This document shows, piece by piece, positions 30,340-39,457 of a DNA stretch of 39,459 nt. Every line of letters starts with the position of its first letter. The first letter of the stretch is position 1. Where the stretch lies: IMG/VR virus record IMGVR_UViG_3300027659_000082, positions 1 to 39,459 of that record; one strand, 5' to 3'. The translations under genes were made by a program, and so were the position numbers. The DNA comes from a virus. The notes under the pieces were generated by a model, which was not told the origin of the DNA, did not search any database, and was given only the letters and a program-made list of their open reading frames with translations.

Positions 30340-30874
30340 TGCTGGTAACCCCTAACATGTAAGCTGCTTCGAAAGCCAGCAGTGAAATACCATACTGTTT
30401 CTGACTGTCTTTTTCATTAGATCCTTTTGTGTAGCCCTCTTGTGAGTGCCCCACAAAGTCTGTGACAGGCTTAGTCATACGCAATGGTTGTATTAGTAAG
30501 TCGTTGTTAGATGCGTCCTTTATCCACCTTAAATGTAGAAGATTTATAAGTTGTTCTTCTCTTGCAAGGTGTCCGTAGGTTGGGTCTAAAAGCCAGCGTT
30601 CATCGCTATTAGATATATCTACAGCAAACCTTGTCCGTATTGCAATATATATCTGTCTACTAACTACAGAAGCAGTCCTACCACTACCTTGAATAAAACC
30701 ATCGTCAGGTGTAGGTGAACCTGGGCGAATAATAATATCTTGGTCACCTGTGAAGTTAGGTATTTCTGACCGAGCGACCAGAAGTACTCTTGATGAATTT
30801 AAACTAAGCTGCGTTACAATTAGCGATTTAATTGCTTTTAAGAGTTCACCTGTGGATGATTTAATTTGTGGCAT
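30329..30874 (-). CDS. Minor tail protein, tail-terminator-like by position (181 aa)
   Basis: Contains VVSRQIYIAIRTRFAVDIS...DERWL, a strand pair followed by DPTYGHLAREEQLINLLH, a layout seen in head-tail joining and tail-completion proteins. I would not assign a named family. ATG at 30874 overlaps the previous stop as TAATG. Its place just after the tape measure is unusual for a terminator, which normally lies before the tail tube, so the role is uncertain. Confidence 0.55.
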   Translation of the reverse strand: MPQIKSSTGELLKAIKSLIVTQLSLNSSRVLLVARSEIPNFTGDQDIIIRPGSPTPDDGFIQGSGRTASVVSRQIYIAIRTRFAVDISNSDERWLLDPTYGHLAREEQLINLLHLRWIKDASNNDLLIQPLRMTKPVTDFVGHSQEGYTKGSNEKDSQKQYGISLLAFEAAYMLGVTSNGY

Positions 30875-33117
30875 TAAAGTCCTAGTTCAGAAAAATACGG
30901 TAGCTGTATTTGCACTCTGTCGTATGATGGGCTTACAAGTGATGGATACCCACCCATAGCAGCACTAGAGAATCCGCCTCCCCCCACGCCAGCGGAAGCG
31001 GCTGGGGGTAGTCCAGGTGGTGCAATTTCTCTGTTTGGGTCTTGTGCCACATGTGGTACTTTGTCTTTAATTGCAGGGTCTTCGTTAACTCTTGTGGTGT
31101 CGCCAAAAAACTTGTTTTCGTTTAGCTGTTCTCTTGTAGCATCTCTTTCCGCAGTTCTGACAAGCTGGTTAGCTTTACCCTCGTTTACTTTTATAGACTC
31201 ATCGTGATTTCTTACAGATTCTATATCAGATCTATTTTGTAGCTCTCTTGCAACAGCGTCTAGGTGTACTTGATCCGCTGGAATAGTACCATCTTGCAAA
31301 CCTTGAGATTGATCCACTAACTGCGCGTCAGTAGCTTTAGACGCATCCACCGTGTGCTGTGAAGCCTTTATAGAGCTTAGGCTTGCAAATGGTGCAGGGT
31401 TGGCTAGGTCTGCGTGAGCCTGTGCAACACTGTCTTGGTGTGACTGTATGTCAGCCCTTATAGGTGCTGCGTTTTTATTAGAAGCACTAGCAGCGTCCAT
31501 GTGCCCCCTGCTCATAACTAGGCTAGGGTGGTTTGCAGGCATGTTTGCTCTAGCTGTAGATTGTGCTGATTTAACTTGAGCTTGCGTAGGCGGAGAGCTA
31601 TTCTGCATATTACCATGCAAGTCTTTTCCTGAAAATCCTATATCCCCTATGTCTGTAGTAGTTCTCTGTATAACTTTTTGTTTAGCCATTGCACGCAATT
31701 GTTCTTGCGTTTTATTTTTGTTCTGAGGTAGTCTTTCTAACTCTTGTGCTTGAACATCTACTTGGTGGTCAAAGTTTCTAATTGTGTTACCTACCTTAGA
31801 AACACCTTCAACAAGTCCAGCGGCGTTCATAGTGTTTCCAACTACAGACAATGTATTATGACTAACTTTAGATGCTGTGGCAATAGCACCCTTACGACCT
31901 CCCAATGTAATAAGTGCAGGATTAATGTTTGCTGCCATCTGCCCATTTAAAATAGATCTAGGATCTCTTATATCTATGTTACCATATTTGTCCTGAGTGT
32001 AGGAAGCTGCCGCACCGCTAGCAATAGACCCGGCTGTTTTCATCCATTCGGGTGCGTTTGTTTGTTGGAGTAGGTCGTTGCCTGACTGTATTGCTTCGTT
32101 ACCTGTTACAGTGCTTACAAATTTTCCAACTGGTTTAATGGTAGCTTTTGCACCTTGTTTTACTAGCTCTGCCCCGCCTCGAACAAGTCCTCGTTTACCT
32201 ATCTCAAGACCAACCTTACCAAGTAACCCAACACCTGCTCCGGGTAGTGCCACAAATGAAGCAGCAGTTATAGCTTTATCACCTAACTCCCACAAAGCTG
32301 CGTGGTATTCTCCGTCAGCGTCATTGTCTTTAGAGTTAGCATTCCTAAACCCTGCAAACTTTTCGGTAAATTGTGCTTTGTAGGCTTGTGTTATAAATTT
32401 TCTACGCTCTTCAGGGTCTTGTATTTTAGCTGCTTCAGCCTCTGTTCCACTTTTCTTTACATCCGTATCAATCTTAGAACCTTGTTCAATTGCAGTTTGC
32501 ATTCTAGCTTTAAAGTACGCCTCTTTATCAGCAACTAAACCTTGGCCTGTGGACAACATCCCTACTGCACCACGCTTGTATTGGAAAGAACCAGAATCCA
32601 TGTGGCCTTTTTCAACTTTCATTTCGTGATCTACAGCTAGCTTGGCCTCTGGTGAAAGTGCGTTATATTGTTCAGCCATTTTTATACCGGAATCAATTTG
32701 ATTAGCCCAAGCTTTTTTAGACTCTTCCCTTTGTTTTGTAGAAAAGTTCTCCTCTGTTAAATCGTAGGCATTTGAAACCGCTACCTGAGATTTACCACCA
32801 AAGAAACCTCTCTTTGTAGTAGTGGCACCGCTGTGCACTGCGCGAGCCATCATAAAGTCTTGGTAGGACATGTTTCCTATTTTTGCACCACCCCCGCTCT
32901 CGTCAGCGTATCTCTTAGCGAGTGTGCTTGTAGATAAATTGTTTCTTGTTTCTTCTCCAACTCCGGCTGTGCGTGCGATCCCTTGTAGACTACTTCGTGC
33001 ATCTTTAAAAGAGTTTAAATAGTCTAGAGTTGCGTTTTGTTTAGGTTCTTGATCCTTCACTCCAAGGGGTTTATTCCTTGGAATGTTGTGATCAATTGGA
33101 ATCATATTAGGGGCCAT
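30874..33117 (-). CDS. Tape-measure protein candidate (747 aa)
   Basis: Supporting a tape measure: it is the longest protein between the tail-tube and tail-tip genes, mainly helical and low in Cys, with long Ala/Gln/Asn/Lys-rich stretches (about 380-700) and one hydrophobic block (ITAASFVALPGAGVGLLGKVGLEIG, about 278-302) that could be the membrane-inserting part. Against: no zinc-binding or lysozyme domain, and no tail-assembly chaperone pair between it and the tube genes. The C-terminus ends with a Gly/Pro-rich region (PPGLPPAASAGVGGGG). ATG at 33117, 11 nt after the previous stop. Confidence 0.6.
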   Translation of the reverse strand: MAPNMIPIDHNIPRNKPLGVKDQEPKQNATLDYLNSFKDARSSLQGIARTAGVGEETRNNLSTSTLAKRYADESGGGAKIGNMSYQDFMMARAVHSGATTTKRGFFGGKSQVAVSNAYDLTEENFSTKQREESKKAWANQIDSGIKMAEQYNALSPEAKLAVDHEMKVEKGHMDSGSFQYKRGAVGMLSTGQGLVADKEAYFKARMQTAIEQGSKIDTDVKKSGTEAEAAKIQDPEERRKFITQAYKAQFTEKFAGFRNANSKDNDADGEYHAALWELGDKAITAASFVALPGAGVGLLGKVGLEIGKRGLVRGGAELVKQGAKATIKPVGKFVSTVTGNEAIQSGNDLLQQTNAPEWMKTAGSIASGAAASYTQDKYGNIDIRDPRSILNGQMAANINPALITLGGRKGAIATASKVSHNTLSVVGNTMNAAGLVEGVSKVGNTIRNFDHQVDVQAQELERLPQNKNKTQEQLRAMAKQKVIQRTTTDIGDIGFSGKDLHGNMQNSSPPTQAQVKSAQSTARANMPANHPSLVMSRGHMDAASASNKNAAPIRADIQSHQDSVAQAHADLANPAPFASLSSIKASQHTVDASKATDAQLVDQSQGLQDGTIPADQVHLDAVARELQNRSDIESVRNHDESIKVNEGKANQLVRTAERDATREQLNENKFFGDTTRVNEDPAIKDKVPHVAQDPNREIAPPGLPPAASAGVGGGGFSSAAMGGYPSLVSPSYDRVQIQLPYFSELGL

Positions 33118-33128
33118 TAAAGTGCCTC

Positions 33129-33797
33129 CTAATCTGCGCTAGGTAATGTGCTGAAACTAAATATAGCCTGCTCTGTGGTGTAGAGCCTGTTGAAGTAAGC
33201 ACCAGCTGCCATACCACGATCATCAGCAGCACCATTAGCAGCACTTACAACCTGAGGGTGTGCCTCTAAAGATAACGCTATCTTCTTGTGCTTAGATCCT
33301 ACTTGCTCGTAGGCAAACTGAGCAACATGCACTGAAGGGAACCAATACCCAGGTGGAAGACCTACTAAAGACGCATTACCTGCAAAAGAAAATTTAAGAG
33401 CTAACCAATAACCCTTGGTGTGCTGTGCCTTAGTTCCACCCAAGTGGCCGATCTCACTTAGAGAACCAATCTGTGCGGCATCCATAATACCCGGTTGGAA
33501 TGCTGGCTTAGCTACCCTATCTGCTGATGGTATGGCACCTAGATTGCCTACAAACTCCATTAGCTTGTCTTCGTTGTACCTGTTGAGGCTTAGGTTGATC
33601 TTAGCCGTGATCCCCTTAAAAACCATATCTACGGGGGCTAGACCGCCAACATCGTTGTTAACAGGTGCCCACTTATATTCAATTTCAACATTAGGTGTTT
33701 TTTCGCAAGTTCCTAGATAAACTGCTGCTGCTGGACCTAATGTTTTATGTGCCACATAAATATGTACTGGTCCTGTGGAATAGATTTGTGCTGCCAT
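33129..33797 (-). CDS. Tail-tube-like protein B, paralogue of the next gene (222 aa)
   Basis: Paralogue of the protein encoded at 33799-34446: both start M..IYSTGP.HI, then have YLGT.E..P...I, a D(V/I)GG.AP segment near residue 50-60 and LNRY.E near 75. This one adds a C-terminal tail (about 180-222). One of the two is probably the tail tube and the other a variant or sheath-like part; the sequence does not tell which. ATG at 33797, one base after the previous stop. Confidence 0.65.
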   Translation of the reverse strand: MAAQIYSTGPVHIYVAHKTLGPAAAVYLGTCEKTPNVEIEYKWAPVNNDVGGLAPVDMVFKGITAKINLSLNRYNEDKLMEFVGNLGAIPSADRVAKPAFQPGIMDAAQIGSLSEIGHLGGTKAQHTKGYWLALKFSFAGNASLVGLPPGYWFPSVHVAQFAYEQVGSKHKKIALSLEAHPQVVSAANGAADDRGMAAGAYFNRLYTTEQAIFSFSTLPSAD

Positions 33798-33798
33798 G

Positions 33799-34446
33799 TT
33801 AGTTCACCAATCCTTTCAATGCTTCTGCTACAGTAGCGATGTGGTTGTATAGAACAAATTCAAATACATTGTTTAAGTCATTAGCATTAGAGGTTTGTGC
33901 AGCACGACCAGCAGGGATAGCCCTTCTTTTAGGAATAGCCATTAGATTAATTTCAATCTTTCGTGCTGATGTTCCCATCTCCATAAGCTTGTCCGGACCT
34001 TGTGGAACAACACTTACAAAGTGTAAACCCTCAGGTGGAACATACGGTGAGTCATCTACTGTGAATCTAGACGCAAATGGGAAGTACATTAACACATCAA
34101 AATCAAAGCCCATAGTCTGAGCCAGTGCACCAATGTGCTCCTTGGTCGAGATTCCACGGTTTGTAGTTCCGTACAGACCGCCTGAAAGTTTCTGATACAC
34201 AACCTCATCGTATCTATTTAGAACACCTTGGATGTTTGCAGTCTGGCCTAGGACGGATTTAGCTATCGGTGCGTCACCACCAATATCATTCATCACATCT
34301 TCGCTCAGGTTGTTAATAGTTATCTTTGGAGATCCTTCAAATGTTCCAAGATAGAACATTTTGTCCGCAGTAAATTCTGCCACATCATCAGTAGGCATCC
34401 TCCCAATAAATATATGTGCCGGACCTGTTGAGTAGATGTTTGCCAT
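33799..34446 (-). CDS. Tail-tube-like protein A (215 aa)
   Basis: Likely tail tube subunit: mid-size, beta-rich, placed right after the head-tail connector. Shared motifs with the downstream copy are IYSTGPAHIFIG, MFYLGTFEGSPKI, NDIGGDAPI and VLNRYDE. No named family assigned from sequence alone. The ATG at 34446 follows the connector stop by 1 nt. The duplication implies two different tube-type subunits, as in some phages with a tube plus a baseplate ring protein. Confidence 0.66.
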   Translation of the reverse strand: MANIYSTGPAHIFIGRMPTDDVAEFTADKMFYLGTFEGSPKITINNLSEDVMNDIGGDAPIAKSVLGQTANIQGVLNRYDEVVYQKLSGGLYGTTNRGISTKEHIGALAQTMGFDFDVLMYFPFASRFTVDDSPYVPPEGLHFVSVVPQGPDKLMEMGTSARKIEINLMAIPKRRAIPAGRAAQTSNANDLNNVFEFVLYNHIATVAEALKGLVN

Positions 34447-34447
34447 T

Positions 34448-34975
34448 TTAACTCCTTGGGTTGAAAAATTCGTTCGCTGTTGATTGTCTCATACCGAAGT
34501 AGCGGTCCATCTCGCTAGAGAATAGACTTACAGTTCTGCTGACTTGTGCTTGTTGTGGTGTTGAGGCTTGTTCATTTTTTTCAATTTCAAATACTCGCTC
34601 GCCTGTGCGTAACAACTCTAACACTGCTTCTGATTCTTTAGATCGTGATGTCATAGCGTCTAAGTCAGCGGCACCGTAACCACGCCTAGAGATTAGAAGT
34701 CCGTACGCTATATCACAACAGATTCTTTTAAGGTGACCCTTAGAGTCTGGTGTCATAGCTACTAAATCTACAAGCTCGTACCTGCCACCTGCAAGTATTG
34801 CACTATTGATCATACCTGAAGCATCAGACAGGGCGGTCTGTACGACCAGCCCTGCTGTGCTGTTTCCAGCTAGTAGTTCGACATCCGTAGCTCGCTGGTC
34901 TGTGTCTAACACAAGGTCAGCAATTCTACGGAGGTCGTAACGCATCAGAAGATCAGATACTGTTGCGTGTGCCAT
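34448..34975 (-). CDS. Head-tail connector (DUF1320-like)
   Basis: 175 aa. The first about 110 residues have the outline of the gp36-like/DUF1320 adaptor family: an N-terminal DLLMRYDLRRIADLVLD helix, then ALSDASGMINSAILAGGRYEL and KRICCDIAYGLLISRRGYG. Such adaptors form a ring below the portal. The remaining residues are charged and polar. ATG at 34975 overlaps the capsid stop as TAATG, consistent with head-tail order. Confidence 0.66.
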   Translation of the reverse strand: MAHATVSDLLMRYDLRRIADLVLDTDQRATDVELLAGNSTAGLVVQTALSDASGMINSAILAGGRYELVDLVAMTPDSKGHLKRICCDIAYGLLISRRGYGAADLDAMTSRSKESEAVLELLRTGERVFEIEKNEQASTPQQAQVSRTVSLFSSEMDRYFGMRQSTANEFFNPRS

Positions 34976-36141
34976 TACGCACTCGTAATGCCAGTTACGA
35001 CATTTTTGAGTTTGAATGCGGTAATAGGAGCAACAATTTCAACGCCGTAATCTTCTACAATACGGGCATTAATACGGCGGTTATCTGGATCGTCTTTTTG
35101 TTCTACAGTCATTTCTTCGTATGCGAAGAGATGCACAGTAGAGAATGAAGGCGAACCTTCAAAACCAACCAGATCACCTGGGCGTGCAAGAACCCACATG
35201 TCGCCTGAAGGAACAACATAGTCGCTTACTCTGGTTGCACCCTTCTTGTTGGATACTTTTACAACATCTTCGATGATGATGTCGTAACCGTACAACTTGT
35301 CAGGCAAACCATATTTACCATTCATGGAGTCTGAATCTCCACGAATTTGGGCAAGTGCTACTGGCGACTCTTTAAGGTAGGTGTGGAGTTCCTTAGATCG
35401 TGCAATAGCATCAGCCGTTTCAGGGTTGATGATAATACACATCTCTTTAGGTCCACAAGCACCTAAGGTTGCCTTGTTAATTCTTCGAGAAATCGCATTG
35501 AACGCTTTCTTGATAACAGGTCCGTTAGATGTGCCTGTGTTAATGTCACCGGAGTCACCTGCATCAAGTCGGACACCACCTGTGATCACATTGTTTGCTA
35601 AGGAGCAATCTACTGAGTCAATACTATCAGTACCACCCAATTGAATACCCCTGTCAGGACTACCGCTAGTAGTAACCGCACTTGTCGTAGATGCGGACTC
35701 GTACAGCTTTTTCCAAACTTTGACAACACGGGCGGTCATCGCTTGTTGTGCGTTAATCGCACTATAGCTAGCTACAATCTTCCAATCTGCTTGGTCAACT
35801 GCTTTATAGCCCAGCCTGAATGGGAACACATACCGTTGGGTATTAAAGTTTAACCATTCAAACTTTTCATTATTCCACTCCCCGTGTGGAGCGTCATTAC
35901 CATCGTGCCATACATGATCTTCAAGCTTATCGTATGTAACTCTAGCAGCTTGTTCCGCATTGAGTTTCAAGTAATAACCTGAAGACTTTTTGACAGGGGT
36001 AATTGTAATATATTTGTTCAGCCCAAAGTCTTTAGGGTTGCGACTGAACGACACTACAAGTTGACCAGTAGCGTCAAAACTTGGAATGTATGTGTTTGTT
36101 CCACTTGGAAACTGAGCATTTTGCGATACAAAATCTGCCAT
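34975..36141 (-). CDS. Major capsid protein
   Basis: 388 aa. Placed between the protease/decoration genes and the connector, and with the right length, so almost surely the major capsid subunit of HK97-like heads. Seen: a long N-terminal part, a central helix around INAQQAMTARVVKVWKKLYES (about 128-148, spine-helix-like), GPKEMCIIINPETADAIARS and, near the end, GSPSFSTVHLFAYEEMTVE, and a terminal GVEIVAPITAF strand. No lengthy scaffold domain precedes it, since that lies in the gene before. ATG at 36141. Confidence 0.75.
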   Translation of the reverse strand: MADFVSQNAQFPSGTNTYIPSFDATGQLVVSFSRNPKDFGLNKYITITPVKKSSGYYLKLNAEQAARVTYDKLEDHVWHDGNDAPHGEWNNEKFEWLNFNTQRYVFPFRLGYKAVDQADWKIVASYSAINAQQAMTARVVKVWKKLYESASTTSAVTTSGSPDRGIQLGGTDSIDSVDCSLANNVITGGVRLDAGDSGDINTGTSNGPVIKKAFNAISRRINKATLGACGPKEMCIIINPETADAIARSKELHTYLKESPVALAQIRGDSDSMNGKYGLPDKLYGYDIIIEDVVKVSNKKGATRVSDYVVPSGDMWVLARPGDLVGFEGSPSFSTVHLFAYEEMTVEQKDDPDNRRINARIVEDYGVEIVAPITAFKLKNVVTGITSA

Positions 36142-36168
36142 GATATTTATCCTTAATTAGTTATATTG

Positions 36169-36624
36169 TTAAACAGTTGGTATAACCACAACATGTGGGT
36201 TTACTTGGATCAAAACTTTTTCTCCAGCAACAACAGTGTTAAGTGCTGTTCCGCCTACTTGCCAAGTACCAGCGGTAGTTCCAATGGTAATAGCGCCACC
36301 GTTAAGGGTAGCATTATTACCTGTTCCACCTGTGTAGGCTCTAACTTTAGAACCAGCGGTAATGTTGCCACTTGAGCGAACCATGCACACATCGCCTAGG
36401 CCAAACACCTTTAGTGTTCTCCCTTCCTTAGCTGCAAGCTTGCTCTCGGTGCCACCTAGAAGGGTAGCAAGGTTTGGTGGATCAAATGTACCTTCTTGTG
36501 CTACACCGATAATTGGTTCGGTGGTGGCACTAACCTGGGATACTGTAAATTCCCCAGTCACTGTTACGAAACTTGCTGGAAAGATATCTCCACCAGCTAC
36601 AAAAGACGGATTGTACAAAGGCAT
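36169..36624 (-). CDS. Head decoration protein (DUF2190-like)
   Basis: 151 aa, strand-rich and Gly/Thr-rich with few charges. IIGVAQEGTF, GEKVLIQVNPHVVV and an NITAGSKVRAYTGG segment match the look of DUF2190 capsid decoration or cement proteins that trimerise on the head surface. ATG at 36624; the 27 nt before the capsid gene hold only its ribosome-binding site. The position next to the capsid gene supports this. Confidence 0.68.
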   Translation of the reverse strand: MPLYNPSFVAGGDIFPASFVTVTGEFTVSQVSATTEPIIGVAQEGTFDPPNLATLLGGTESKLAAKEGRTLKVFGLGDVCMVRSSGNITAGSKVRAYTGGTGNNATLNGGAITIGTTAGTWQVGGTALNTVVAGEKVLIQVNPHVVVIPTV

Positions 36625-36639
36625 GAATTATTCTCCTAG

Positions 36640-37788
36640 TTAAAGTACTTTTTCAGCATTGATTTTACCAAGAGCTTCTTGGTAGCTAATGCCGTTTTCA
36701 GTTGCAAAATTAATAGCTTCGTTCACTTCGTCCTTAGTGCGGCCACGCACCCCACCAGAACGAGATTCTTGGTAGTAAGAGGCCCGTGCACCAATAGGTG
36801 CTTTTTGGTACCTTTTACGGATGATCTGAAGATGTGCCCTATAGGTCTTCTCAGGTAGAGATTGGACCAAGGATAGCTCTTCACCACGGTCTAACATGAA
36901 ACCTTCAGCTTCCAACTCAATAAGATCTTTCTCACGCTCTGCACGCTGGAATTTAATCTTGATGTTTTGGATCTCCTTGTGGAGAAGTTGGTTTTCCTGT
37001 TCTACCCTGGATAGTTTAATCCTGTCGTATTTTCTGTTACCACGACTAGATTGAATAGGTTGTTCTTCCTCCATAGATTCTTCTGGCATAGGTTCTTCAC
37101 CCATACCTTCATCCATAGGAGGTCCACCCATGCTAGGGTCTTCCATACCTTCTTCAGGCATAGGTGCTTCTTCACCGGGCATTCCCTCAGGCGGCATACC
37201 ACCTTCCTCAGGTGGTGCTTCACCACCCTGCTGTGAAAGTTGTGTAAGGAATTGCCAAACATCCGTTTGTTGGAGTCCAGCTAAAACACCATCAATAATA
37301 CCTTGTTGATCATTCATTCCTATAGTCCTTTGATATTTTTTAACCCCGCCTTTAGAAAGTCGGAGTAAGCCTAAGTCTCGTTCAGGAGTAGTTGCACCGA
37401 GCAAACTAATCGGGTCAATCTTGTAATCACTTAGCCAAAGTTCTATTGATCTCCTTGGGAAACCACGAACCTTGTCAGCAGCATGTTTGAAAAACTTGAA
37501 GGTAGCTGTGATACACTTCCTACCTGTCTTGAAGAACGGCTCTACCTTTAGGTTGGTAGCGTATCCAACAATCTCAGGTTGCTCACCTTCAGGTGCGTCA
37601 TCTTTGGTGTGCCCAATGACAAGTGGTATCTCGTCACCAGTATTACCCATGCGCTTATTGTTTACTTTAACTATCTCAGATAGTTTCTTCTGGTCGAGCC
37701 GAATCACCACATTCCCTTTGCCATCCTTAAGCTCATGCTCGTCCAGAATAGGAACATGGTGTTTAACAATCATGTCGTTATCGTCCAT
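36640..37788 (-). CDS. Prohead protease/scaffold fusion (382 aa)
   Basis: The N-terminal about 150 residues resemble Mu-type prohead proteases: H60 in VIGHTKDDAP, RRSIEL with S114, and DPISLLGATTPE. A disordered stretch rich in Glu, Pro, Met and Gly (about 188-255) leads to a helical, coiled-coil scaffold part (about 260-340, LSRVEQENQLLHKEIQN). It would guide shell assembly and be cut away before packaging. The ATG at 37788 overlaps the 539-aa stop as TAATG. Good agreement in order with Mu-type and HK97-type clusters. Confidence 0.66.
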   Translation of the reverse strand: MDDNDMIVKHHVPILDEHELKDGKGNVVIRLDQKKLSEIVKVNNKRMGNTGDEIPLVIGHTKDDAPEGEQPEIVGYATNLKVEPFFKTGRKCITATFKFFKHAADKVRGFPRRSIELWLSDYKIDPISLLGATTPERDLGLLRLSKGGVKKYQRTIGMNDQQGIIDGVLAGLQQTDVWQFLTQLSQQGGEAPPEEGGMPPEGMPGEEAPMPEEGMEDPSMGGPPMDEGMGEEPMPEESMEEEQPIQSSRGNRKYDRIKLSRVEQENQLLHKEIQNIKIKFQRAEREKDLIELEAEGFMLDRGEELSLVQSLPEKTYRAHLQIIRKRYQKAPIGARASYYQESRSGGVRGRTKDEVNEAINFATENGISYQEALGKINAEKVL

Positions 37789-39407
37789 TAAACTCCTCGC
37801 AGTTTTTTAATCATGTGTGTTAGGTTGGAGTCTTTTTCAAACCTTTTAACACCGTCATTCTGTGGTGCAAATTGTCCGCCGTTGTAGTTTCTACCACGGA
37901 ATGTAATACCATGTGCACCTGCTCGATACTGATTTGCTGCGTGTGCGGATTTCTTAGCAAACTTCTGTGGTTGTCCTGTTCGCATTTTATCCCATGCCTT
38001 TCCAGCTTTGTTATATTCCTTCTCTGCGGCTTTTGAGAAAGCCCGCAGTGAAGGTACGCTGTGTTGTAGTTCTGAGCTAATGGCTTCTAAGGAAAAGTAA
38101 TCTCCATCCTTAGCGTCTTCAATCAAGTGCTGTGCGTGTTCAGGTATTAAATTTTGCACTCTAAGACTATCAATTAGCTTCTTTAAACCACTGCTCTGAA
38201 GTACTGTCCTTGCGTGTTCCTTGCAGTACATCTCTCGCCTGTTAGATTCACTCGTCATGTCATCGTACAAGCTAGGGTCTTTTTGCAGTGAGGTTACCGC
38301 ACCCTCTATGTCTGACCACTTAGCGTCTGGAATCAACTGCTGATACTTTGATAGATGCTCTGGCTTTATATTCTGTAGATCTTGGCTTAGTAAATCCCCA
38401 ACAGGTGGTAGCTCTTTGTTAGGCGTGTTGTGTTGTCGCAAGAATCCCTCAAGGATTCTTCGACTACGGTCAAATTTTATTTTGGTCTTGGTTGCTGTGG
38501 TTTTGCGGGAGAGTTGCTGGGCTTTCCCTGTGCTGGTGCCTGTGCCATTGGTGGGTGCCCCACTAGTATTGTTGGTAGGCCCGGCTTGGTTACTATTCTG
38601 CTCATATTCACCTATGATGTTTGTGTAAGCTTGTCTGGATTTCGGTAGAGCACCAGCGCTGTTCCAATCACCATTATGTCCTACAATCTCACCTTGTCCA
38701 ATGTTTTCTTCTACATTTAAGTTATTATTTGTAGCAAATTGGTCTATGGTGTTTCTCATTCCTCTGTTTGGATCATACACCACTACTCTAGTGTTTGTCT
38801 TTCCAGGTAGTAGCGTTTTGTAATTTATACCTGCTGCAATTAGTTGTTCTCGCACTTCACCCATGTCCGTTGAAGGGTGCACCATGTGGTACAAGCTGTC
38901 TGGACCTTTTGGATTCGGATGGAACACAAGTACAGATTTCTTCTGTCCTGAGATACCGTGCCAAGCACCTAAGTATTTTAATCTGCGTGGGTCTGTGCCT
39001 TGTGGTGCCGTGTGCACGATTGATTCTTCAGAACCGTTAGGCCAATCCCCTACTGCATTTTGTGCGGTGGTGTTTACTCCACCCTTGGCGTTAATCTGAT
39101 TACCAAGTGCACCTTGTGCTAGGTTCTTACCACCTGGGGATTTAGCCACAGCATTGGAGAACGGCTGGTTAGTTCTAGTCGCAACAGGTGTTCCTGTCAT
39201 ACCACCCGGTGCCTGTGTGAACTGTGCAAATTTTAGTCGTCTTCCGTTTCTTCCGGGTAGTCTTGTGCCTCTTTTTCCCTTTGAGTTTTTAAGTGGGTTT
39301 CCAGGACTGCCTGCCAACCGGGTCGGCTCTTTATAAGTGTCTGTATAATCGATTCCAAGGACGGCATTAGCCCTTGCGAGATTAGCTGCTGAGATATTTG
39401 GTGGCAC
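37788..39407 (-). CDS. Head-region protein of unknown family (539 aa)
   Basis: Not recognised. Residues about 145-280 include an alpha/beta segment (KKSVLVFHPNPKGPDSLYHM, EQLIAAGINYKTLLPG, NTRVVVYDPNRGMRNTID), followed by a Thr/Asn/Gly-rich linker and a helical C-terminus. The only upstream start in frame is a GTG at 39407 with AAAGGAG abutting it, too close to be ideal, and it would overlap the previous gene by 175 nt. An ATG at 39200 avoids that overlap but also lacks a good site. It could be a minor capsid or head-morphogenesis protein by position. The start is uncertain by about 70 residues. Confidence 0.6.
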   Translation of the reverse strand: MPPNISAANLARANAVLGIDYTDTYKEPTRLAGSPGNPLKNSKGKRGTRLPGRNGRRLKFAQFTQAPGGMTGTPVATRTNQPFSNAVAKSPGGKNLAQGALGNQINAKGGVNTTAQNAVGDWPNGSEESIVHTAPQGTDPRRLKYLGAWHGISGQKKSVLVFHPNPKGPDSLYHMVHPSTDMGEVREQLIAAGINYKTLLPGKTNTRVVVYDPNRGMRNTIDQFATNNNLNVEENIGQGEIVGHNGDWNSAGALPKSRQAYTNIIGEYEQNSNQAGPTNNTSGAPTNGTGTSTGKAQQLSRKTTATKTKIKFDRSRRILEGFLRQHNTPNKELPPVGDLLSQDLQNIKPEHLSKYQQLIPDAKWSDIEGAVTSLQKDPSLYDDMTSESNRREMYCKEHARTVLQSSGLKKLIDSLRVQNLIPEHAQHLIEDAKDGDYFSLEAISSELQHSVPSLRAFSKAAEKEYNKAGKAWDKMRTGQPQKFAKKSAHAANQYRAGAHGITFRGRNYNGGQFAPQNDGVKRFEKDSNLTHMIKKLRGV

Positions 39408-39457
39408 TCCTTTTCCGTTAGGGGTTTGCTCTGTTGATTTGGTCTTTGCATATGCAT
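39233..39457 (-). CDS. Small hydrophilic protein at the right edge (74 aa)
   Basis: Gln-, Glu- and Lys-rich, helical (HQISQQLISQGLMPSLESIIQTLIKS), with an acidic end (DYPEETEDD). ATG at 39457 is part of TAATG, the same coupling pattern used elsewhere, implying an upstream gene that ends right at the edge of the window and is probably the portal. It overlaps the frame of the 539-aa protein by up to 175 nt. No family recognised. Confidence 0.55.
   Translation of the reverse strand: MHMQRPNQQSKPLTEKECHQISQQLISQGLMPSLESIIQTLIKSRPGWQAVLETHLKTQREKEAQDYPEETEDD

Noticed and set aside
37002-37262. 86-aa minus-strand frame inside the protease/scaffold gene
   Set aside because: It is an alternative frame of the Glu/Pro/Met-rich linker, with no independent start signal.
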